From Paracidovorax oryzae ATCC 19882 (GTDB taxonomy: Bacteria > Pseudomonadota > Gammaproteobacteria > Burkholderiales > Burkholderiaceae_C), in the NCBI RefSeq assembly GCF_000687165.1, contig NZ_JMKU01000017.1, forward strand, positions 93,533 to 157,532: a DNA stretch of 64,000 nucleotides, in the 5' to 3' direction. Positions within the stretch are counted from its first letter, which is position 1; each line of letters starts with the position of its first letter. The notes beneath the pieces are model-generated. The model did no database searches and was not told the DNA's origin. It was given only the letters and a program-made list of their open reading frames with translations. The position numbers and the translations under genes are program-made. This document shows, one piece after another, positions 35,451 through 43,679 of this stretch.

Positions 35451-37994
35451 ATGGTTTCGAAGGGCGGTGCTGAAGTGCAGCGCTGGCGCCTGTCGCTGCG
35501 CACGGCCATCGCCGTTCCGTTCGCGGCCCTCTTCATCGGCACCGTGGCATTGCAGGCGGTCACCCAGCACCGCCAGATCGATGCGCTGATCGACCAGGAA
35601 AGCGTGCGCCTGCTCGACGCCGTGACGCACACGGCCAGCGACCGGCTCCTGCATTTCCTGGCCACGCCGTTCCGCGTCCAGCGCAGCGTCGCGGACGCGA
35701 TCGGCCGCCATGGCCTCTACCATGCGGGCGACCTGCGCCCGATCCACGAATACCTGCGCGCCATCCTGGACGCCATCTATGCCGACGAGCGGCAGATCGG
35801 CCTGCTGGGCTTCGGCGGGCGCGAGGGCGAATACGCCGGCATCCGGCGCGAGGACGACGGCCGCCTGCGGCTGATCCTGCAGGACCGCAGCACCCACGGC
35901 CGGCTGCAGGTTTACGGGCTGGGCAGCAACAACTCGGTCATCGCCTCGCAGGAGGACTACGACCCGCGCGGCCGCCCGTGGTACGCCCCCGTCGCCGCCT
36001 CGGGCCAGGCGCGCTGGTCGGAGATCTACACCAGCGCGGGCGAGCGCGGCGACGTGATGATCGCGGCCTCGTCCCCGGTCGTGTCCGACGGTGAACCCGT
36101 GGGCGTGGTGCAGGCCGAGGTACGGCTCGACACGCTGCAGCGCTTCCTGGGCAACGACCCCCTGCTGGGCCATGGACACATCTTCGTGATCGATGCCGAG
36201 GACCGGCTGGTCGCGCAGTCCGGGGAAGGCAGCGTGACGCTACCCATGGCGCCCGGCAGCCGCCAGTACGGCCGGCGGCTCGCCAGCCAGAGCACCAGCG
36301 AGGCGGTGCGCGCCGCGGCCCGGTTCCTGCCCGCAGGCGGCCAGGACGAGGAAGCCGCTGCGTTCAGCTACCCCATGGACGGCCAGCGCTACTTCGCCCG
36401 CGTGACGCCATTCACCCAGGTCCCCGGCCTGAACTGGCGCATCGTGGTCGCGCTGCCCGAGGCCGACCTGCTCGGCGACACCCGCGCGGCCTCCCGCCGG
36501 CTGCTGCTCGCCACCGCCGCCATCGCGGCGTTCGGCCTGCTGCTGGGGCTGTGGGCCATCCAGCGCATTGCCGCCCCGATTCTGCTCACCGCCCGGGCCG
36601 CCCAGCGCATGGCCCGCGGCGACTGGGAAACCGAGCTGCGCATCACCAGCCCGCTGCGCGAGACCGGGGCGCTGGTGCAGGCCTTCAACGACATGGCCGG
36701 CCGGCTGCGCCATTCGTTCGAGCAATTGCACCGGCAGTTGCTGGGCGATCCGCTGACCGGCCTGCTCACGCGCCGCGGCCTCCTGGAGAAAGCCGACTGG
36801 CCCCATCCCCGGCGGGCCGTGCTGGTGCTGGCGGGCATCGATGCCTTCCGCGCGGTGAACGACAGCATGGGCCTGGACACGGGCGACCGGCTGCTGCAGG
36901 CAGCGGCGGACCGGATGCGCGGCTCGCTGCCCGCGCCGGCGTTCGCCGCGCGGCTGGGCGGCGATGAATTCGCGCTCCTGTACCTGGCCAGCGAGGCAGC
37001 CCCACCGGCCGATGCCGGGCGCGCCATACAGGACGTCTTCGCCCAGCCTTTTTCGGTCGGCGAGGACGAAGTGCAGCTGACCGTCTCCGTGGGGACCGTC
37101 TCCGGCACGCTGCCGGCCGGCCGTCTGGCGGACTGGCTGCGCAACGCGAGCAGTGCGCTCGGCGAGGCCAAGCGGATGGGCCGCGGCCAGTGCGTGCCCT
37201 TCACCCCGGACATGATGGAGCGCTCCCTGGAGCGCGTGCGCCTGGCCTCCGAACTGCGGCAGGCCTTGGAGCGCGGCCAGTTCGTGCTGCACTACCAGCC
37301 GGTCGTGGAGCTCTCCTCCGGCCGCACCATCGGCGCCGAGGCCCTGGTCCGCTGGGAGAGCCCCACGCGCGGCATGGTGCCGCCCGGCGTGTTCATTCCC
37401 GTGGCGGAAGCCTCCGATCTGATCCTGGGCCTCGGCGAATGGGTGCTGCGCGAGGCCACGCACGCCATCGCCGGGCGGCTGCCACAGTTGCCTGACGGCT
37501 TCGACATCCACGTCAACGTCTCGGCGCGGCAGCTCATCCAGTCCGATTTCCAGGACACCCTGAAGCAGATCCTGCAGGACAGCGGCCTGCCCGCGGGGCA
37601 CCTGACGCTGGAGCTCACCGAATCGGTCCTGCTCGAGGACGACGGCGTGACCCGCGCGCGGCTGGCGGCGATCCGCGCGCTGGGCGTGAAGATCGCCATC
37701 GACGACTTCGGCACCGGCTACTCCTCGCTGGCCTACCTGGGCCGGCTGCCGTTCGATTGCCTGAAGGTGGACCAGCGCTTCGTGCGCAACCTGCTGCACT
37801 CGCCGCAGGACGAAGCCATCGTGACCGCCGTGCTCAGCATGGCCCGGGGCTTCGCCGTCACGGTGGTGGCCGAAGGCGTGGAAACCGCGCAAGAGGCCGA
37901 CCGCCTGCGGTCCATGGGCTGCGCGAGCGCCCAGGGATACCACTTCGGGCGCCCGGCACCGCTGGAGCACCTGCGCCTCGCCACCCCCCTCTGA
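35451..37994 (+). CDS. Membrane sensor with GGDEF and EAL domains
   Basis: An 847-residue cyclic-di-GMP signalling protein. Transmembrane helix 1 (about 17-36) is followed by a periplasmic Cache-type sensor domain (about 40-340, with DYDPRGRPWYAPVAASGQ typical of double Cache domains). Helix 2 lies near 345-370 with a HAMP segment after it (to about 425). The GGDEF domain carries an intact LGGDEF motif (Gly503-Phe507), so cyclase activity is possible. The EAL domain has EALVRW from Glu630, the loop DDFGTGYSSLAYL and KVDQRFV, all needed for phosphodiesterase activity. Both halves therefore look catalytically competent. The ligand is unknown; Cache domains often bind amino acids or small acids. 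Confidence 0.93.
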   Translation: MVSKGGAEVQRWRLSLRTAIAVPFAALFIGTVALQAVTQHRQIDALIDQESVRLLDAVTHTASDRLLHFLATPFRVQRSVADAIGRHGLYHAGDLRPIHEYLRAILDAIYADERQIGLLGFGGREGEYAGIRREDDGRLRLILQDRSTHGRLQVYGLGSNNSVIASQEDYDPRGRPWYAPVAASGQARWSEIYTSAGERGDVMIAASSPVVSDGEPVGVVQAEVRLDTLQRFLGNDPLLGHGHIFVIDAEDRLVAQSGEGSVTLPMAPGSRQYGRRLASQSTSEAVRAAARFLPAGGQDEEAAAFSYPMDGQRYFARVTPFTQVPGLNWRIVVALPEADLLGDTRAASRRLLLATAAIAAFGLLLGLWAIQRIAAPILLTARAAQRMARGDWETELRITSPLRETGALVQAFNDMAGRLRHSFEQLHRQLLGDPLTGLLTRRGLLEKADWPHPRRAVLVLAGIDAFRAVNDSMGLDTGDRLLQAAADRMRGSLPAPAFAARLGGDEFALLYLASEAAPPADAGRAIQDVFAQPFSVGEDEVQLTVSVGTVSGTLPAGRLADWLRNASSALGEAKRMGRGQCVPFTPDMMERSLERVRLASELRQALERGQFVLHYQPVVELSSGRTIGAEALVRWESPTRGMVPPGVFIPVAEASDLILGLGEWVLREATHAIAGRLPQLPDGFDIHVNVSARQLIQSDFQDTLKQILQDSGLPAGHLTLELTESVLLEDDGVTRARLAAIRALGVKIAIDDFGTGYSSLAYLGRLPFDCLKVDQRFVRNLLHSPQDEAIVTAVLSMARGFAVTVVAEGVETAQEADRLRSMGCASAQGYHFGRPAPLEHLRLATPL

Positions 37995-38002
37995 ACGGCA
38001 CC

Positions 38003-38055
38003 GCGGCTTCACCCGCCGCAATTAATCAGCGGCATTTTCCCGAAAAAGGAAATGG
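38003..38055. terminator. Possible bidirectional terminator region
   Basis: GCGGC-N7-GCCGC at 38003-38019 is followed by AATTAA, and CATTTTCC/GGAAATG pair at 38033-38054. The region lies between the convergent GGDEF-EAL and cytochrome c4 genes. Weak hairpins, no long T run. Confidence 0.3.
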
Positions 38056-38091
38056 GTAAATACCCTGGAATATGCGCCCGCGGCGCGAAAC

Positions 38092-38757
38092 TCAGCGGAA
38101 GCGCGATTGCGGTACCACCTGCAATTCACCGTCGAGCGAACCCAGATACCCGGACAGGGCCTTGAGCTCGGCATTGGAGAACTGCTTGGCGATGCCCGCC
38201 ATGATCGCGTTGGAGCGGCCCACGGTGGCCGCGGCGGGCCCGCCCGTCTTGTAGGCCTTGAGCGCGGCGAACAGGTAGTCGGGATGCTGGCCCGCGATCT
38301 TCGGGTAGGACGGATCGATGGGCTTGGAGAAGTTCTCCCCGTGGCAGGACACGCAGGCGCCCTTTTGCAGCAGCTGCGCCACCTGGGCACCCGGCTCGCG
38401 CGAGGGCTTGGCGGGAGCGCCGCCCGGGCGGGCCTGGCCGGCGTAGTAGGCGGCCACGTCGGCGATGTCCTGGTCGGTGAGCGAATCGGCGATGCCGCGC
38501 ATGGTGGGATGCCTGCGGTCGCCCTTCTTGTAGGCCTGCAGTGCCGAGGCGATGTAGCCGGCGTTCTGGCCCGAGATCATCGGCACCTTGTACACCTCGG
38601 GGAAGCTCGCCTGGTAGCCCGGGATGCCGTGGCAGCCGATGCACATGGCGATCTTGCCCTCCCCGGCCTTGGCGTCTCCCTTGACGTCCTGGGCATGCGC
38701 CACCGCGGTCACGCAAGCGACAGCGACGGCGAATATCGTGGTCAACTTCTTGTTCAT
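38092..38757 (-). CDS. Diheme cytochrome c4
   Basis: A 221-residue periplasmic cytochrome with two heme-attachment sites, CIGCH (about residues 39-43) and CVSCH (about residues 139-143), one per half of the duplicated domain. The axial methionines probably lie in PTMRGIADSL and in NAIMAGIAKQFS, each ahead of the helix that closes its half. A standard signal peptide ends in VAHAQ. Cytochromes c4 carry electrons from the bc1 complex to terminal oxidases. It is divergent from the MoxR gene with a 113-bp gap. The assignment to the c4 family rests on two-domain size and spacing. Confidence 0.92.
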   Translation of the reverse strand: MNKKLTTIFAVAVACVTAVAHAQDVKGDAKAGEGKIAMCIGCHGIPGYQASFPEVYKVPMISGQNAGYIASALQAYKKGDRRHPTMRGIADSLTDQDIADVAAYYAGQARPGGAPAKPSREPGAQVAQLLQKGACVSCHGENFSKPIDPSYPKIAGQHPDYLFAALKAYKTGGPAAATVGRSNAIMAGIAKQFSNAELKALSGYLGSLDGELQVVPQSRFR

Positions 38758-38870
38758 TTTGCGCGCACAATCCAATGGAGTTTGTCGGTGCTCGGGGGCC
38801 AAAATGATTATAGCCAGCGCCCCTTCCGGCCATTTATCAACGATTACCCTCACCGCCCGCACGCACGCCC

Positions 38871-39725
38871 ATGAAATTCCAAGGCTCCGAAAGTTATGTC
38901 GCCACGCCGGATCTCAAGCTCGCGGTGAACGCGGCCATCACCCTGCAGCGCCCGCTGCTGGTCAAGGGCGAGCCGGGCACCGGCAAGACCCTGCTGGCCG
39001 AGGAGGTGGCGCGCACCCTGGGGCTGCCGCTGCTGCAGTGGCACATCAAGTCCACCACCAAGGCCCAGCAGGGCCTCTACGAATACGACGCCGTGAGCCG
39101 GCTGCGCGACAGCCAGCTGGGCGACGCCGAGAGCGGCGAGCGCGTGAAGGACATCCGCAACTACATCGTGCAGGGCGTGCTCTGGCAGGCCTTCACCGCC
39201 GACCAGCCCGTGGCGCTGCTGATCGACGAGATCGACAAGGCCGATATCGAATTCCCCAACGACCTGCTGCGCGAGCTCGACCGCATGGAGTTCCACTGCT
39301 ACGAGACGCGCGAGCTCATCCGGGCGAAGCACCGCCCGCTGGTCTTCATCACCTCAAACAACGAGAAGGAGCTGCCCGACGCCTTCCTGCGCCGCTGCTT
39401 CTTCCACTACATCCGCTTCCCCGACGCGGACACCATGCGCCAGATCGTCGCCGTGCACTTCCCCACGCTCAAGAGCGAGTTGCTCACCGCGGCGATGAAG
39501 ACCTTCTACGACGTGCGCAACCTGCCCGGCCTCAAGAAGAAGCCCTCCACCAGCGAACTGATCGACTGGCTCAAGCTGCTGGTGGCGGAAGACATCCCCC
39601 TCTCGGCCCTGCAGAGCGCGGACGACAAGGTCTCCATCCCGCCGCTCGTGGGCGCGCTGCTCAAGAACGAACAGGACGTGAGCCTGTTCGAGAAGCTGGT
39701 GTTCATGAACCAGCGCAACCGCTGA
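38871..39725 (+). CDS. MoxR family AAA+ ATPase
   Basis: A 284-residue AAA+ ATPase of the MoxR branch. Walker A is GEPGTGKT near residue 37 and Walker B is ALLIDEIDKAD near residue 116. Sensor 1 is FITSNNEKELPDAFLRRC, and the arginine-finger region follows. MoxR proteins work as chaperones that insert metal ions or remodel partner complexes, together with a VWA-domain protein. Such a partner is encoded 840 bp downstream at 40565-41752, in the same direction, with a small membrane protein and an acetyltransferase in between. The client enzyme is not evident in the window. Confidence 0.94.
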   Translation: MKFQGSESYVATPDLKLAVNAAITLQRPLLVKGEPGTGKTLLAEEVARTLGLPLLQWHIKSTTKAQQGLYEYDAVSRLRDSQLGDAESGERVKDIRNYIVQGVLWQAFTADQPVALLIDEIDKADIEFPNDLLRELDRMEFHCYETRELIRAKHRPLVFITSNNEKELPDAFLRRCFFHYIRFPDADTMRQIVAVHFPTLKSELLTAAMKTFYDVRNLPGLKKKPSTSELIDWLKLLVAEDIPLSALQSADDKVSIPPLVGALLKNEQDVSLFEKLVFMNQRNR

Positions 39726-39771
39726 CCGGCCCGCTTCCGCGCCCCGCCCGGCCCCCCCGAAGGCATTGCGC

Positions 39772-39912
39772 ATGGCCAGCGACACCCCACGGCAACTCCT
39801 GATCGAAGGCCTCTCCGACGCGGCAGGCTTCGTGGGCGGCGCGCTCGCCGGCTACGGCCTGGGCATGCTGCTCGGCCTCGACATCTTCGCGCAGGGCTAT
39901 GGCGCCTCCTGA
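39772..39912 (+). CDS. Small glycine-zipper membrane protein, 46 residues
   Basis: An open frame of 46 codons between the MoxR and acetyltransferase genes. The peptide has a short polar start (MASDTPRQLLIEGLSD) and one hydrophobic helix rich in small residues, GFVGGALAGYGLGMLLGLDI, with GxxxG-type spacing that favours helix packing. It has high third-position GC and fits neatly between its neighbours (46 bp after moxR, 27 bp before the next ATG), supporting a real gene. No conserved family is known to me. It may be a small partner of the MoxR-VWA system, which is a guess from position. Confidence 0.55.
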   Translation: MASDTPRQLLIEGLSDAAGFVGGALAGYGLGMLLGLDIFAQGYGAS

Positions 39913-39939
39913 AACCCGTTCCCGAACACATCGATCCTC

Positions 39940-40545
39940 ATGGCCTTCGTCGAACCCGTCATCCTGCAGGACCGCGGCATCCGCCTGGAGCCGCTCTCGC
40001 TCAGCCACGAAGCGGGCCTGGCCGCCGCGGCGGCCGACGGCCAGCTGTGGACGCTGCGCGTCACCTCCGTGCCCGAGCCCGCGAACACCCGCGCCTACAT
40101 CGAGGCCGCGCTGGAAGGCCGCGCCCAGGGCCACCGCTTCGCCTTCGCGGTCATCGAAGAGGCCAGCGGCGAGGTGCTGGGCACCACCAGCTACCACGAC
40201 ATCCTGCCCGCGGTGAAGCGCGTGGAGATCGGCTGGACGTGGTATGCCCGGCGCGTGCAGCGCACCCACGTCAACACCACCGCCAAGCTGCTCATGATGG
40301 GCCATGCGTTCGACACGCTCGGCTGCCACGTCGTGGGCTGGCGCACCGACAACTTCAACTTCGCCTCGCAGCGCGCCATCGAGCGCCTGGGCGCGAAAAA
40401 GGACGGCGTGCTCCGCGGCCACGCGCTGCGACGCGACGGCACCATCCGCGACACGGTGATGTACAGCCTGCGCGCCGGCGAGTGGCCCGAGACGAAGGCC
40501 CACCTGCTCCACCTGCTGGAGCGGCACGGCGCGGCCTCGGCCTGA
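39940..40545 (+). CDS. GNAT family N-acetyltransferase (RimJ/RimL-like)
   Basis: A 201-residue acetyltransferase of the RimJ/RimL group. It shows GIRLEPLSLSHEAGLAAAA at the start and the strand FAVIEEASGEVLGTTSYHDI. VEIGWTWYARRVQRTHVNTTA is a conserved block in this subgroup that contacts acetyl-CoA, and FASQRAIERLGAKKDGVLRGH closes the fold. The targets of this subgroup are usually protein N termini or small molecules and cannot be named here. It sits in the MoxR-VWA operon, starting 27 bp after the small membrane protein and 19 bp before the VWA gene. Confidence 0.9.
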   Translation: MAFVEPVILQDRGIRLEPLSLSHEAGLAAAAADGQLWTLRVTSVPEPANTRAYIEAALEGRAQGHRFAFAVIEEASGEVLGTTSYHDILPAVKRVEIGWTWYARRVQRTHVNTTAKLLMMGHAFDTLGCHVVGWRTDNFNFASQRAIERLGAKKDGVLRGHALRRDGTIRDTVMYSLRAGEWPETKAHLLHLLERHGAASA

Positions 40546-40564
40546 CCCGCGAAGGAAACGCCCC

Positions 40565-41752
40565 ATGCTGATCGACTTCTTCTACGCGCTGCGCGCCGGC
40601 CAGCTGCCGGTATCCGTCAAGGAATACCTCGCCCTGCTGGAGGCGCTGCAGGCGGGCGTCGTCGGCCCGAAGTCCGAAGACGGCTGGAGCATCGACGACT
40701 TCTACCACCTCGCGCGCACCATCCTGGTCAAGGACGAGAAGCACTTCGACAAGTTCGACCGCGCGTTCGGCGCCTACTTCAAGGGCGTCGAGATGGTGGC
40801 CGACTTCCGCAAGGAGGTGCCCGCCGACTGGCTGCGCCAGATCCTGGAGCGCGAACTCACGCCCGAGCAGAAGGCCGCCATCGAGAAAATGGGCTGGGAC
40901 GAGCTCATGGAAACGCTGAAGAAGCGCCTGGAAGAGCAGAAGGAGCGCCACGAGGGGGGCAGCAAGTGGATCGGCACCGGCGGCACCAGCCCCTACGGCC
41001 ATGGCGGCTACAACCCGCAGGGCGTGCGCATCGGCGGAGCGGGCAGGAACAAGAGTGCCGTGAAGGTGTGGGAGCAGCGCGCCTACCGCGACTACGACGA
41101 CACCCAGGAGCTCGGCACCCGCAACATCAAGGTCGCCCTGCGCCGGCTGCGGCGCTTCGCGCGCGAAGGCAACGACCTGGAACTGGACCTGCCGGACACC
41201 ATCCGCAGCACGGCTGCCAACGCCGGGTACCTCGACATCAAGATGGTGCCCGAGCGCCACAACAACGTGAAGGTGCTGCTGCTCATGGACGTGGGCGGCA
41301 CCATGGACGAGCACATCCAGCGCGTCGAGGAGCTGTTCTCCGCCGTCAAAAGCGAGTTCAAGCACCTGGAGTTCTACTACTTCCACAACTGCGTCTACGA
41401 CTACATGTGGAAGAACAACCGGCGTCGCTTCGCGGAGAAGTTCCCGACCTGGGACATCATCCGCAAGTACAACCGCGACTACAAGCTGATCTTCGTGGGT
41501 GACGCGACCATGAGCCCCTACGAGATCCTGCAGCCCGGCGGCAGCGTGGAATACCACAACGAGGAGCCCGGCGCGGAGTGGCTGCAGCGGCTCACCCACG
41601 CCTTCCCGAAACACGCCTGGATCAACCCCGAACCGCAGGGCGTCTGGCAGTACCGGCAAAGTATCGGCCTCATCCTACAGTTGCTGGGGGGGCGGATGTA
41701 CCCTTTGTCCCTCAAAGGGCTCGAGGAGACCATGCGGCTGCTGTCAAAATAA
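40565..41752 (+). CDS. VWA domain-containing protein, CoxE-like
   Basis: A 395-residue protein whose C-terminal half is a von Willebrand A-type domain. The metal-ion-dependent adhesion site is altered: the usual DxSxS appears as MDVGGTMDEHIQ near residue 245. The N-terminal half is helical, and a glycine-rich loop TGGTSPYGHGGYNPQG lies near residue 140. It pairs functionally with MoxR-type ATPases such as the one encoded at 38871-39725. In carbon monoxide dehydrogenase systems CoxD (MoxR) and CoxE (VWA) mature the metal site. The tamA gene starts 5 bp after its stop, so read-through into tamA is likely. Confidence 0.92.
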   Translation: MLIDFFYALRAGQLPVSVKEYLALLEALQAGVVGPKSEDGWSIDDFYHLARTILVKDEKHFDKFDRAFGAYFKGVEMVADFRKEVPADWLRQILERELTPEQKAAIEKMGWDELMETLKKRLEEQKERHEGGSKWIGTGGTSPYGHGGYNPQGVRIGGAGRNKSAVKVWEQRAYRDYDDTQELGTRNIKVALRRLRRFAREGNDLELDLPDTIRSTAANAGYLDIKMVPERHNNVKVLLLMDVGGTMDEHIQRVEELFSAVKSEFKHLEFYYFHNCVYDYMWKNNRRRFAEKFPTWDIIRKYNRDYKLIFVGDATMSPYEILQPGGSVEYHNEEPGAEWLQRLTHAFPKHAWINPEPQGVWQYRQSIGLILQLLGGRMYPLSLKGLEETMRLLSK

Positions 41753-41757
41753 ACTTC

Positions 41758-43647
41758 ATGCCCAGCCTGACTACAGCGCCGGCCCGTTGGCCGGCGTTGC
41801 TGCTTCTGAGTCTCGTGGCGCTCCAGGGCTGCAGCCTGCTGCCCGGCGCCCGCGACAAGGCGGACAGCGACGACACCACCGCCACCATCGCCTCCGATAC
41901 CGGGGAAGCCGCCAGCGGCGCCGATGCCTTCACGCTCGACGTGCGAGGCCCCGACGCCGTGCGCGAACTGCTCGAGCGGCACATGGAACTGCAGCGCTTC
42001 CGCAAGCTGCCCGACCTGCAGGCCAGCGAACTCTCGCGCCTGCTCGGCGCGGCCGATGCCAATGCCCGCGAACTGCTGGGCACCATGGGCTACTTCAGCC
42101 CCACGCTCACCATCGCGCTGAAAGAAACGCCCGGCGGCCCCGCGCCCCGGTCCATCACGGTGGACGTGGATCCCGGCCCGCGCACCCAGGTCGCCGCGGT
42201 CGACATCGCCTTCACCGGCCCCGAGGCCGAATCGCCGGGATTCGCGCGCCGCAAGGAGCGCATCCAGCGCTCCTGGTCGCTGCAGCCCGGCCAGCCCTTC
42301 ACGCAGGACGCCTGGGACGGCGCCAAGGCCGACGGCCTGCGCCAGCTGCAGGTCCGCCGCTACCCCACCGCGCGCATCGACGCCAGCCGTGCCGAGATCG
42401 ACGCCGACCGCAGCGAGGCCAAACTGGGCGTGACCTACGCCCCGGGCCCGCCCTACCGCTTCGGCGCGCTGCGCGTGCAGGGCGCGCACCGCTACGACCC
42501 CGACGGCGCGCGCCGCATCGCGCGCCTGCCCACGGGCTCGGACTACTCCGAGAAGGAACTGCTGGACGCGCAGGCGCGCCTGGCCAGCAGCGGCTACTAC
42601 GACGCGGTGTTCCTCGCCCTCGACACCGACGGCACCGACCCGCAGGCCGCGCCCGTCACCGCGCAGGTGCGCGAGGCGCCGCTGCAGAAGGTGGTGTTCG
42701 GCGTCGGCATCTCCACCGACACCGGTGCGCGCCTGAGCGTGGACCACATCCACAACCGCCTGCCCGGCATCGGCTGGCGCGCCGTGAGCAAGGTCACCAT
42801 CGACCAGAAGACGCGCCTGCTGTCCACCGAATGGACGGCCCTGCCCGAAGAGAGCGGCTGGCGCTGGTTCGGCGGCGCGCAGGTGCAGCGCGAGGAAACC
42901 GGCAGCTACGACACCGACAGCGTGCGCCTGCGCGGCGGCCGCACGAAAAGCACCGGGCACATCGACCGCAGCTACTTCCTGCAGTACGACGACTCCAAGA
43001 GCCGCGGCCCGTCGGCGCCACCCTCCAGCAACGCCATCAGCGCCAACTACGGCTGGACGGGCCGCTACTTCAACAACGACACCTCGCCCACGCGCGGCTA
43101 CGGCCTCGCGGCCGAACTGGGCGTGGGCACCACGCTGCGGCCCGAGCGCGATCCGTTCGTGCGCACGCGCGTGCGCTGGCAGTCCTTCCTGCCCCTGGGC
43201 CGCGTGGACATGGGCGAGGGCGTCGTGCGCTCCAGCCGCCTCTCGCTGCGCGCCGAGGGCGGCGCGGTGATCGCCCGCCAGGGCGCGGACATCCCGGTCA
43301 CCCAGCTGTTCCTCACGGGCGGCGACACCACCGTGCGCGGCTACGGCTACCGCAAGATCGGCGCGCGCACCGAGAACGACACCCTCTACGGCGGCCGCTA
43401 TCTCGCCGTGGGCAGCGTGGAATGGCAGCGCCCCATCACCCTGCGCGGCAACCGCACCGACTTCGAGAGCGCCGTGTTCGTGGATGCCGGCGCCGTGGCC
43501 GACCGCTGGGGCGACTTCGATCCGCGCGTGGGCGTGGGCGCCGGCCTGCGCTGGCGCAGCCCCGTGGGCCCGCTGCAGGCCGACATCGCCTACGGCGTGC
43601 AGGCCAAGGCCCTGCGTCTGCACCTGCGCCTGGGCTTCAGCTTCTGA
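41758..43647 (+). CDS. tamA: Outer-membrane autotransporter assembly protein TamA
   Basis: A 629-residue Omp85-family protein. It has three POTRA-like domains (about residues 50-290, e.g. PYRFGALRVQGAHRYDPDGA) and a 16-stranded beta-barrel with the conserved lid-loop motif TVRGYGYRKIGAR near residue 528 (the VRGY/F of Omp85 proteins). The chain ends in phenylalanine (LRLGFSF). With TamB it moves proteins or lipids between the inner and outer membranes. The N terminus has a possible lipobox (ALQGC), unusual for a barrel protein, although a normal signal peptidase site nearby cannot be excluded. tamB follows after 32 bp. Confidence 0.92.
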   Translation: MPSLTTAPARWPALLLLSLVALQGCSLLPGARDKADSDDTTATIASDTGEAASGADAFTLDVRGPDAVRELLERHMELQRFRKLPDLQASELSRLLGAADANARELLGTMGYFSPTLTIALKETPGGPAPRSITVDVDPGPRTQVAAVDIAFTGPEAESPGFARRKERIQRSWSLQPGQPFTQDAWDGAKADGLRQLQVRRYPTARIDASRAEIDADRSEAKLGVTYAPGPPYRFGALRVQGAHRYDPDGARRIARLPTGSDYSEKELLDAQARLASSGYYDAVFLALDTDGTDPQAAPVTAQVREAPLQKVVFGVGISTDTGARLSVDHIHNRLPGIGWRAVSKVTIDQKTRLLSTEWTALPEESGWRWFGGAQVQREETGSYDTDSVRLRGGRTKSTGHIDRSYFLQYDDSKSRGPSAPPSSNAISANYGWTGRYFNNDTSPTRGYGLAAELGVGTTLRPERDPFVRTRVRWQSFLPLGRVDMGEGVVRSSRLSLRAEGGAVIARQGADIPVTQLFLTGGDTTVRGYGYRKIGARTENDTLYGGRYLAVGSVEWQRPITLRGNRTDFESAVFVDAGAVADRWGDFDPRVGVGAGLRWRSPVGPLQADIAYGVQAKALRLHLRLGFSF

Positions 43648-43679
43648 CCGGCTCCGGCCGCTTTTATTCGCGCGATCCG

